A DNA stretch of 19,856 nucleotides from Hadesarchaea archaeon (GTDB taxonomy: Archaea; Hadarchaeota; Hadarchaeia; Hadarchaeales; Hadarchaeaceae), in contig JAUWYN010000012.1 of NCBI GenBank assembly GCA_030615805.1, positions 1 through 19,856 of the forward strand, given 5' to 3'. Position numbers and translations under genes: made by a program. The notes under the pieces were generated by a model. That model saw only the letters and a list, made by a program, of their open reading frames with translations, had not been told where the DNA came from and did no database searches. Shown piece after piece: positions 14,529 through 19,856 of the stretch; position 1 is the stretch's first letter; each line of letters opens with the position of its first letter.

Positions 14529-15008
14529 ATGCGCACACGCAAGTCATGGCGAGAAAAATTAGAAAATCCCCCAAAAGGTTTACCTAAAGTAGTTAGTGGT
14601 CCTCCAAAGTGGGAAAAAAGGTTTGGAGGCACGAGGGTGCTTGTGCCCACGCCGCTTCTTGTTGATGAGTTAATACGCCAAGTCCCAAAAAGAAAACTTG
14701 TTACTGTAAAACAAATTAGAGAACGCCTCGCAAAAGATTTTAAAGCCGATTCAGCCTGTCCACTTACCACAGGCATTTTCATTCGGATTGCGGCTGAAGT
14801 AGCAGAAGAGGATCTAAGGGGAAGGAAGAAACAAATAACACCTTATTGGCGGGTACTCAAGGCGGACGGTAGCCTAAACGAAAAATTCCCCGGCGGTACA
14901 AAAACACAAGCGGCCCGCCTAAAAAAGGAAGGGCACAGGATTCAGCCAGGTGTAGGCAAAAAACCACCCAAGGTAAAAGATTTCGAAAAATCCCTGCAAA
15001 AGCTGTAA
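14529..15008 (+). CDS. MGMT/ATL-like DNA-binding domain protein
   Basis: A 159-residue protein resembling the group annotated as MGMT-family proteins (the DNA-binding domain of O6-alkylguanine-DNA alkyltransferase). A winged-helix-like stretch reads RQVPKRKLVTVKQIRERLAK (about 50-69), followed by ACPLTTGIFIRIAAEVAEED (77-96) and ITPYWRVLKADGSLNEKFPGG (102-122), which parallels the PxHRVV-G-L region of the family. The canonical PCHR active-site motif is not seen; Cys77 lies in a different setting, so alkyl transfer is doubtful. The C-terminus is Lys-rich. Base composition is more A-rich than the flanking genes, which hints at separate history. It sits 11 bases after the LsrF-like gene. Family placement is from recall and moderately sure. 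Confidence 0.72.
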   Translation: MRTRKSWREKLENPPKGLPKVVSGPPKWEKRFGGTRVLVPTPLLVDELIRQVPKRKLVTVKQIRERLAKDFKADSACPLTTGIFIRIAAEVAEEDLRGRKKQITPYWRVLKADGSLNEKFPGGTKTQAARLKKEGHRIQPGVGKKPPKVKDFEKSLQKL

Positions 15009-15058
15009 TTGCAAAATCGCCGAAAAATCCTTTAACTCAGAAACCATTAAAACCGTTC

Positions 15059-16084
15059 ATGCGCGTAGCAGTGTACTACAGCAACAAGGACGTGCGTTTG
15101 GAGGAGCTACCAAAACCAAAGATCGGTCCCGGAGAGTTTCTGGTAAAAGTAATGGCATGTGGCATCTGTGGCTCGGACGTGATGGAATGGTATCGCATCA
15201 AAAGAGCTCCTTTGGTGCTGGGTCATGAGGCTACGGGGAAGATCGTTGAAGTTGGAGAAGGGGTGGAGCGTTATAAAGTGGGTGACCGAGTTTTTGTTTC
15301 CCATCACGTTCCCTGCGGTACATGTCGCTACTGCTTGAGCGGCCATCACACCGCTTGCGAAACCTTACACAAAACGAATTACGACCCAGGTGGCTTCGCT
15401 GAATACATACGTGTGCCACGGATAAACGTAGAGCGCGGCGTTTATCCTTTGCCTGATGATTTATCGTTCGAAGATGGGACCTTTATCGAGCCGTTGGGAT
15501 GCGCGGTGCGCGGACAAAGGTTGGCTAACATGCAGAAAGGCCAAAGTGTGCTTGTTTTGGGTAGCGGTATTTCTGGACTGCTCCATCTGCAACTTGCCCG
15601 CGCACGGGAAGCGGGACGGGTAATCGCAACAGACATAAATGAATATCGTTTGGATGCCGCGAAAAAATTCGGAGCGGATGCCGTGATACACGCCGAAGAG
15701 GATGTACCGGGGAGATTGCGTCAACTCAATGAGGGCAGACTTGTGGACCGAGTGATAGTTTGCACGGGAGCCCCATCGGCGAGCAAGCAAGCATTACAAT
15801 CTGTGGACCGCGGGGGCACTGTTATATTCTTTGCGGTACCAGAAGCGGGTGTTGATGTCCCCGTTCCGATCACCGACTTCTGGCGTAACGAAATAACCCT
15901 AATGACTTCATATGGTGCAGGGCCCGGGGACCTCAAAGATGCTCTAAAACTAATCGGTGAGCGTAGGGTGAATGTCCACGAGATGATCACCCACCGGTTA
16001 AGCTTGGGAGAAACGGGGTTGGGTTTTAAGCTCGTTGCTGAGGCGAGGGAATCCCTAAAAGTAATCATCGAGCCACAGAGATGA
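15059..16084 (+). CDS. Zinc-dependent alcohol/polyol dehydrogenase (MDR family)
   Basis: A 341-residue medium-chain dehydrogenase of the sorbitol/threonine dehydrogenase type. Catalytic zinc ligands are Cys34 (ACGICGSD), His56-Glu57 (LGHEATG) and probably Glu144. The structural zinc lobe has Cys86, Cys89, Cys92 and Cys100. The Rossmann loop is GSGISG at 168-173, and Asp192 at the end of the second strand favours NAD over NADP. Likely substrates are sugar alcohols or other secondary alcohols, but subfamily assignment is not possible by eye. The start ATG has no clear ribosome site; a CTTTAAC element about 28 bases before it fits a leaderless message. The 3' end overlaps the convergent isomerase-like gene by 20 bases. 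Confidence 0.92.
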   Translation: MRVAVYYSNKDVRLEELPKPKIGPGEFLVKVMACGICGSDVMEWYRIKRAPLVLGHEATGKIVEVGEGVERYKVGDRVFVSHHVPCGTCRYCLSGHHTACETLHKTNYDPGGFAEYIRVPRINVERGVYPLPDDLSFEDGTFIEPLGCAVRGQRLANMQKGQSVLVLGSGISGLLHLQLARAREAGRVIATDINEYRLDAAKKFGADAVIHAEEDVPGRLRQLNEGRLVDRVIVCTGAPSASKQALQSVDRGGTVIFFAVPEAGVDVPVPITDFWRNEITLMTSYGAGPGDLKDALKLIGERRVNVHEMITHRLSLGETGLGFKLVAEARESLKVIIEPQR

Positions 16085-16844
16085 CTTTTGTTACCTCAAG
16101 AGCCCTAGTAAAGTCCGCCTGTTGATCCGAACCGGGTTGATATTCTAGACATGTTAGTCCCCTAAACTTTTCACGAACAACTTTTAGCACAGGGCCAAAG
16201 TCTATACTTCCTTGCCCTGGCGGGGTCGAGTTGGTGTCACGTAATTGCAGTTCCATAATTTCTGTGACATATTCCCCGATGGTCTCTGCCACATTTTCCC
16301 CGTTGGCGTGGATGTGCATAGTATCTGCCATCAGGCGCACATGATCTGAACCCACATCATGAATCAAGCTACAAACCTCCGATACACTTGGAAGAAATGT
16401 AGTTCTATTCCTGCCTAATGGCTCGATTGAGATTACGACATTAAATTCTGCACCGAGCTCGCCAAAATGTCTGAATATCTCGATGCATTTTTCCCTTGGA
16501 TTTTTGACCGTCGGTTTTCCATAGGTAGCAACCGCCACAACATTCTGCGCCCCAACCGCAGAGGCTATTTTTATTGTTTTTTCCACGTGACGCACAGCCG
16601 TTTTTCGATCCCTATCTTTTGCGCTTAACATCCGTAGGTCATGCTGTAGATATGCTTGGACGGACTCTATCGAGGTTTTGAAACTCGGTAATATTCCTAA
16701 AATACCCCTTAACCGCTTTTCGTCGATACCGTCATTGGCCAATTCCAACCACATTTCATGCGATTCCAACACCCTTAACTTATCTTCTAGCGTATCCCCG
16801 GGGACCGCTAATCCAACACATCCCAAAGCCACACGTCTCACCAC
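16065..16844 (-). CDS. Sugar phosphate isomerase/epimerase-like TIM barrel (AP endonuclease 2 superfamily)
   Basis: A xylose-isomerase-like TIM barrel of 259 residues (PF01261 type). From the GTG at 16844, metal-site candidates are Glu141 in SIEPLG, Asp174 and His177 in MADTMHIH, and Glu234 in CLEYQPG. The fourth ligand is usually a His in an HxHxxD segment; here the matching stretch is ELQLRD, so Gln seems to replace it. The PPGQGSIDFGPVLKVV block that follows is normal for the family. Relatives include D-tagatose epimerase, hydroxypyruvate isomerase and inositol-pathway enzymes. I place the start at GTG 16844 because a TATA-like element lies 20-28 bases upstream; a TTG at 16862 would add six residues. 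It faces the dehydrogenase gene and overlaps its end, consistent with a shared sugar-related role. Confidence 0.85.
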   Translation of the reverse strand: MVRRVALGCVGLAVPGDTLEDKLRVLESHEMWLELANDGIDEKRLRGILGILPSFKTSIESVQAYLQHDLRMLSAKDRDRKTAVRHVEKTIKIASAVGAQNVVAVATYGKPTVKNPREKCIEIFRHFGELGAEFNVVISIEPLGRNRTTFLPSVSEVCSLIHDVGSDHVRLMADTMHIHANGENVAETIGEYVTEIMELQLRDTNSTPPGQGSIDFGPVLKVVREKFRGLTCLEYQPGSDQQADFTRALEVTKVISVAR

Positions 16845-16861
16845 TACAAATAGGGCGCCCA

Positions 16862-16872
16862 AGTATAATTTG
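16862..16872. promoter_or_regulatory. TATA region between the isomerase-like and B3/B4 genes
   Basis: AGTATAATTTG reads as a TATA box on both strands: AAATTATACT before the minus-strand GTG at 16844 and TATAATTT before the plus-strand ATG at 16921. The second divergent promoter of this kind in the window. Confidence 0.45.
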
Positions 16873-16920
16873 GTTGAACGTCATAAGGCGATTGATATTC
16901 CTAGGGAGATCGTGATCGAG

Positions 16921-17589
16921 ATGGTCCTGAAAATAAGCGCGGATTTAGGGGAACGCTTCCCGGGGCTACGCGTCTTGGTCGCGCGCGTCGATGGAATAAA
17001 AGCCGAAAAAGAAAAAGTTGAGCTGCAGCAGTTCAAAGAGGAAATAATCGAGGAAATAAAGCAGACATATGATCTCGCAACCGTAAAAGATGTTCCAATT
17101 TTTAGGGCATACAGAGACTTCTTCTGGCGCATCGGCATCGACCCCACAAAAGTTCGCCCGGCGGCAGAGGCGCTCATTCGGAGAGTTTTGGCGGGCAAGT
17201 CGATTCCGACGATAAATACGCTAGTCGATGCCTACAACCTCGCATCAATCAAGACGGGCATCGCGATGGGTGCATTCGACGCGGATAAGTTGCGTGGGAA
17301 TCTCGAGCTGAGGTTCGCGCGCGAGGGCGAGAAATTTGTCAGCATAGGGATGGACGAGCCAATTAAACTCAATGGCAATGAGATCGTGGGAGCGGATGCC
17401 GAGAAGCTAATTGCAATCTACCCCTACCGCGATGCAGACGAGACTAAAGTCACCGAGGCCACGAAAAACGTCGTCCTGCTCATCTGTGGGGCTCCGGGGA
17501 TCGAAGAAGAAATCTTGAGGCGAGCAGCACAAGTCGCAATTGAATACATAACCCGATTTTGCGGTGGGGAGGGGAGGTCCGAAACTTGA
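16921..17589 (+). CDS. Stand-alone B3/B4 domain protein
   Basis: A 222-residue protein with the B3/B4 domain (PF03483) known from the editing region of the bacterial-type phenylalanyl-tRNA synthetase beta subunit. Typical blocks are IDPTKVRPAAEALIRRVLAG (73-92) with SIPTINTLVDAYNLASIKT (94-112) and IYPYRDADETKVTEATKNVV (166-185) with CGAPGI (189-194). Stand-alone members are common in archaea and bacteria; some may hydrolyse mischarged tRNA, but this is unproven. The ATG at 16921 has AGGGAG 12 bases upstream; the GTG at 16912 is an alternative three codons earlier. The frame is open further upstream only because it lies opposite the isomerase-like gene. The stop TGA shares its last base with the next ATG (TGATG), so the HAD gene is coupled. 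Confidence 0.87.
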   Translation: MVLKISADLGERFPGLRVLVARVDGIKAEKEKVELQQFKEEIIEEIKQTYDLATVKDVPIFRAYRDFFWRIGIDPTKVRPAAEALIRRVLAGKSIPTINTLVDAYNLASIKTGIAMGAFDADKLRGNLELRFAREGEKFVSIGMDEPIKLNGNEIVGADAEKLIAIYPYRDADETKVTEATKNVVLLICGAPGIEEEILRRAAQVAIEYITRFCGGEGRSET

Positions 17590-18290
17590 TGCGTGTAAAG
17601 GCGGTGCTCTTCGATTTAGATGAAACGCTCACCGATGCACCGACCGGTCTGGAGGCCGCGCATCGCGCAGTCGCGGGGAGGCTGCACCAACATCTCGTCG
17701 AGTGCAGCGTCGAGGTGGATGAAGCACCCATCCGCTCGAAACTCAAAGTGCTTGACGATCGAATGAACATGGAGACAAAATACAATCGTGACGCGTGGTG
17801 GCCGGTGCTCCTCGAGGAAATTGGAGCGGAACAAAAAATTTCGCACTCGTTGGTCGAAGAGCTGACACAACTTTACTGGGCCACATTTGCCGAGGCGAGC
17901 AAGCCCTACGCTGATGCTGAGCCAACGCTGTCGTACCTCGCGGGGAAAGGTTACAAATTAGGCTTGGTCACGGACACGGATGGTAGACCAAGGATGAAGA
18001 GAAAAAGGATCGAGCGCATCGAGTTCATCAAGCTTTTCGATGTTATCGTTGTTGGGGGCGAGGACACTCCGCGGACGAAGCCGAGTCCTGAGCCATTTCT
18101 GCTCGCCGCGTCGAAGCTGGGACTGTCCGCGAGCGATTGCGTCTTCGTCGGCGACAAGCCCTTCACCGACATCAAGGGTGCAAAAACTACGGGCATGCGA
18201 ACGATTTTGGTGAAGCGGAGGGATTGGGGGGTTGAGGAACGCCCGGATCTCACCATAAAATCACTTTCTGAACTCCACGACGTGCTTTAG
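17589..18290 (+). CDS. HAD-superfamily phosphatase
   Basis: A 233-residue haloacid dehalogenase-type hydrolase. Motif I is LFDLDETLT with the nucleophile Asp9 and acid Asp11, motif II is LVTDTDG, motif III the Lys in RTKPSPEPF, and motif IV FVGDKPFTDIKGAK. An alpha-helical cap of about 80 residues sits between motifs I and II (C1 type), as in phosphoglycolate phosphatase and related archaeal phosphatases. Substrate unknown. The start is the ATG overlapping the TGA of the B3/B4 gene; GGGAGG lies about 10 bases upstream, inside that gene. The pairing is a tight two-gene unit. Confidence 0.91.
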   Translation: MRVKAVLFDLDETLTDAPTGLEAAHRAVAGRLHQHLVECSVEVDEAPIRSKLKVLDDRMNMETKYNRDAWWPVLLEEIGAEQKISHSLVEELTQLYWATFAEASKPYADAEPTLSYLAGKGYKLGLVTDTDGRPRMKRKRIERIEFIKLFDVIVVGGEDTPRTKPSPEPFLLAASKLGLSASDCVFVGDKPFTDIKGAKTTGMRTILVKRRDWGVEERPDLTIKSLSELHDVL

Positions 18291-18293
18291 TAA

Positions 18294-18303
18294 AATTTTT
18301 ATT
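18294..18303 (+). promoter_or_regulatory. TATA-like box before deoxyhypusine synthase
   Basis: AATTTTTATT is centred about 26 bases before the ATG at 18325. It overlaps the last base before another ATG at 18304, which is why I take 18325 as the start of a leaderless message. Confidence 0.4.
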
Positions 18304-18324
18304 ATGCACGTTCTAGTTAGAGCG

Positions 18325-19416
18325 ATGACGCGGAAAATCTTGAAGTATCCGACAGAGCCCCTCGAGGTCTGGCCCGAGCGAAAAATCAGCGAGCTCACTG
18401 AGGGAATGCTCCGGACGGGATTTCAGGGGAGAAAACTTGCGGAAGTCATCGAGGTCTGGGCGCGGATGCTTCGGAAGCGCAATGTCGTGATTTGGTTCGG
18501 CCTTGCCGGGGCGATGGTTCCAGCGGGAATGCGCAGGGTTGTTTCTTACCTCATCAAGCGACGCATGGTAGATGTCGTGGTCAGCACAGGGGCAAACCTC
18601 TATCACGATGCCTACGAGGCGCGCGGGCGAAAGCACTACGTTGGCTCCCACCTGATCGACGACGTGAAGCTGAGGAAACACAAGGTGGATAGAATCTACG
18701 ATGTTTTCGCGGATGAAGTGGGATTTTACAAGTTCGATAACTGGATAGAGAAAGGCTTTTCCTATGGCTTGAGGGACAACTATCCTTACTCTTCCCGTGA
18801 GCTCATGTTTTTGCTCGGAAAAATCCTGAGTAAAGTTGGTAGGGAAAGAGACTCGATCCTAGTGAGTGCCTATCGGAAGGGGGTCCCAATTTTTTGCCCG
18901 GCTTTGAACGATAGTGCTCTCGGTTTTTCGATAATGTTCGCCAATCGAAAAGGCCGCAGGGTGAAGGTGGGAAAGACCATCCGTTACATTCGCAAGCGGA
19001 TACTAATCGATGCGCTCAAGGATGTGGAGGAGAGTTCTCGCATTACTGAGAAATCAAAACTGACTGGCGTGGTTTATCTAGGGGGTGGTGTTCCCAAGAA
19101 TTTCATCCAGCAGACCGCGGTCATCGCCAGCTACCAGACGCGCCATGACCGAAGCCACAACTACGCCGTTCAGATAACGACGGACTCCCCCCACTGGGGC
19201 GGGCTCTCGGGCGGCACCTTCGAGGAGGCGCAGTCGTGGGGGAAGATCCACCGACGTGCGGGCAAGGTGACGTGTTTTGCCGACGCGACGATCGCTTTGC
19301 CAATCATCGTGCATGCGCTGAGCGAGAAGTTCAAGCGGCTCCGACGCGAGGTGCCGATTTTCGAGTGGAGCAAAAACGGTGAGCTGAAGCTGAGTTACGA
19401 GACGATGCGGCTTTGA
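18325..19416 (+). CDS. dys: Deoxyhypusine synthase
   Basis: Transfers a 4-aminobutyl group from spermidine to one lysine of translation factor aIF5A, using NAD; this is the first step of hypusine formation and is essential in archaea. The 363-residue protein has the conserved GLAGAMVPAGMR (59-70) and VVVSTGANLYHD (84-95) segments of the NAD fold. Near the C-terminus, YLGGGVPKNF (251-260) holds the likely catalytic Lys258, followed by TTDSPHWGGLSGGTFEEAQSWGKI in two adjoining blocks (285-308). The archaeal SPHWGGLSG variant is normal. The ATG at 18304 would add seven residues (MHVLVRA) but sits on the TATA-like element. The gene lies 14-34 bases after the HAD stop. Confidence 0.94.
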   Translation: MTRKILKYPTEPLEVWPERKISELTEGMLRTGFQGRKLAEVIEVWARMLRKRNVVIWFGLAGAMVPAGMRRVVSYLIKRRMVDVVVSTGANLYHDAYEARGRKHYVGSHLIDDVKLRKHKVDRIYDVFADEVGFYKFDNWIEKGFSYGLRDNYPYSSRELMFLLGKILSKVGRERDSILVSAYRKGVPIFCPALNDSALGFSIMFANRKGRRVKVGKTIRYIRKRILIDALKDVEESSRITEKSKLTGVVYLGGGVPKNFIQQTAVIASYQTRHDRSHNYAVQITTDSPHWGGLSGGTFEEAQSWGKIHRRAGKVTCFADATIALPIIVHALSEKFKRLRREVPIFEWSKNGELKLSYETMRL

Positions 19417-19418
19417 GA

Positions 19419-19424
19419 TTTTTT
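19419..19424 (+). terminator. Possible oligo-T terminator after deoxyhypusine synthase
   Basis: A run of six T starts three bases after the stop codon. Archaeal RNA polymerase can terminate at such T runs without a hairpin. The remaining 95 bases before the tRNA-Phe gene show nothing I can identify. Confidence 0.3.
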
Positions 19425-19557
19425 GATGCGGTATTGGGGGTTTGTACCTAGATTCGTACCCTCCAGAACCCTTCCGGAAATCTCCTCAAAAACTAGCTGA
19501 TCTGCTTCAGAAAGCCTATGGTGCGGAGGACGGGACTTGAACCCGCGACATCCGGAT

Positions 19558-19578
19558 ATCCGTGTCCCTTACTGGGAA
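19558..19578 (-). other. tRNA-Phe intron 2 (21 bases, position 37/38)
   Basis: Placed at the canonical site because it restores A38 and the stem partner TCCGG. Its motif is relaxed: C32, U33 and G34 can pair with CGG near the intron end (one G-U pair), A35 faces A, and a TCCC/GGGA hairpin with loop AGTAA forms inside. The anticodon stem that would support it exists only after intron 1 is removed. Confidence 0.75.
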
Positions 19579-19585
19579 CTTCAGT

Positions 19586-19612
19586 TTTGCCCGTTTGAGT
19601 GTGCCCAAACGC
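19586..19612 (-). other. tRNA-Phe intron 1 (27 bases, position 30/31)
   Basis: The flanks form a textbook bulge-helix-bulge. The four-base helix is TGCC (tRNA 25-28) with GGCA (intron end). The three-base bulges are GGG and AAA, each cut after its second base. The intron-side helix is CGTTTG/CAAACG (six pairs) closed by an eight-base loop; the exon-side helix is two pairs (A23-U33, G24-C32). Confidence 0.88.
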
Positions 19613-19745
19613 CCGGCACTCTCCCAGCTGAGTTACCTCCGCACCATTTCTTTAAAGGCTAAAGAATAGTTAAGTCTTTTCGCTTTCTTCGGGTACAAAA
19701 TATTTGTCAACTGCCCACGCTGACCGTGAAAATCAATACGTAAAA

Positions 19746-19755
19746 GCATAAATTC
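19746..19755 (+). promoter_or_regulatory. TATA box for tRNA-Val
   Basis: GCATAAATTC is centred about 27 bases before the first base of tRNA-Val, the standard archaeal spacing. Confidence 0.5.
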
Positions 19756-19777
19756 TCATCAACCTTACATTACCAAT

Positions 19778-19853
19778 GGGCCCGTGGTCTAGTGGTTATG
19801 ACGTCGCCTTGACATGGCGAAGTTCCGGGGTTCGAATCCCCGCGGGCCCACCA
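19778..19853 (+). tRNA. tRNA-Val (anticodon GAC) with encoded CCA
   Basis: An intronless cloverleaf. Acceptor GGGCCCG/CGGGCCC, anticodon stem TCGCC/GGCGA with loop TTGACAT (GAC at 34-36, normal U33), T stem CGGGG/CCCCG around TTCGAAT, discriminator A at 19850 and encoded CCA at 19851-19853. The D stem has three good pairs (GTC/GAC). It reads GUC and GUU codons. Confidence 0.95.
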
Positions 19854-19856
19854 CGT

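Larger units (their letters stand above)
19519..19642 (-). tRNA. tRNA-Phe (anticodon GAA) with two introns and encoded CCA
   Basis: The continuous gene does not fold as a tRNA, but removing 27 and 21 bases leaves a perfect 73-base tRNA-Phe plus encoded CCA (19519-19521). Exons are 19642-19613, 19585-19579 and 19557-19522. Mature arms: acceptor GCGGAGG/CCTCCGC, D stem ACTC/GAGT, anticodon stem CCGGA/TCCGG with loop CTGAAGA, variable ATGTC, T stem GCGGG/CCCGT around TTCAAGT, discriminator A. CTGAAGA is the usual archaeal Phe loop. Intron 1 lies between positions 30 and 31, intron 2 at the canonical 37/38 site. Other readings of the anticodon (for example TTT) would need a G at position 33 and were dismissed. 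Confidence 0.9.

Noticed and set aside
16678..16920. Upstream extension of the B3/B4 gene by 81 codons
   Set aside because: It lies opposite the isomerase-like gene and the shared promoter, and matches nothing in the family.
19575..19615. tRNA-Lys (TTT) or tRNA-Pro (TGG) reading of the interrupted tRNA
   Set aside because: Both need a misplaced or missing U33 or an unpaired anticodon stem; the Phe reading pairs perfectly once two introns are removed.
1..19856. CRISPR array, insertion sequence or prophage
   Set aside because: No regularly spaced repeats, transposase, integrase or terminal inverted repeats were seen.

Overview
The window is archaeal. The evidence is a Trm-G10-type tRNA methyltransferase, an archaeal-length PRPP synthetase, a deoxyhypusine synthase, a stand-alone MJ1316/UPF0248 domain protein, TATA-like boxes about 25 bases ahead of several starts (leaderless style), and a tRNA-Phe interrupted by bulge-helix-bulge introns. 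I cannot name the phylum from sequence alone; a thermophilic or deep-branching lineage would fit. Several single-base frame breaks in otherwise well-conserved genes point either to young pseudogenes or to draft-quality (metagenomic) sequence.

Left part (1-3650, minus strand): a BtpA/SgcQ-family TIM barrel (one frameshift), PRPP synthetase, tRNA G10 dimethyltransferase and RNase Z (running off the left edge) lie head to tail and may be one transcript. From 3820 on the plus strand come a PflX-like radical SAM protein and a metallo-beta-lactamase-fold hydrolase, then the small MJ1316-domain protein, a convergent VIT1/CCC1-like membrane protein, a Ca/Na-type cation antiporter and a GIY-YIG protein.

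Middle part (7900-11210): mostly small membrane proteins without a firm function. There is a secreted or anchored beta-rich protein paired with a four-helix protein, a possible 73-residue single-pass protein on the other strand, a DUF2085 protein, two zinc-ribbon membrane proteins and a PrsW-type intramembrane protease. The second zinc-ribbon gene and the start of prsW carry three +1 breaks, two in G runs and one at a T run. A tRNA-Gly(UCC) follows, with an unusual C at position 33, then a DrrA/DrrB-type ABC exporter pair.

Right part (13286-19853): a divergent pair of tiny genes shares one TATA region. Next come an LsrF-like aldolase/thiolase, an MGMT/ATL-like DNA-binding protein, a zinc alcohol dehydrogenase and a convergent sugar-isomerase-like TIM barrel, which together look like a small sugar or keto-compound module. 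A B3/B4 domain protein and a HAD phosphatase overlap by one base, followed by deoxyhypusine synthase. The window closes with a two-intron tRNA-Phe(GAA) and a tRNA-Val(GAC), both with encoded CCA.

A recurring theme is RNA and translation biology: RNase Z, G10 methylation, a predicted RNA-end-binding domain, a B3/B4 domain, hypusination and three tRNAs. The best single observation is the tRNA-Phe with two introns, one of which forms a perfect bulge-helix-bulge at the non-canonical 30/31 position.
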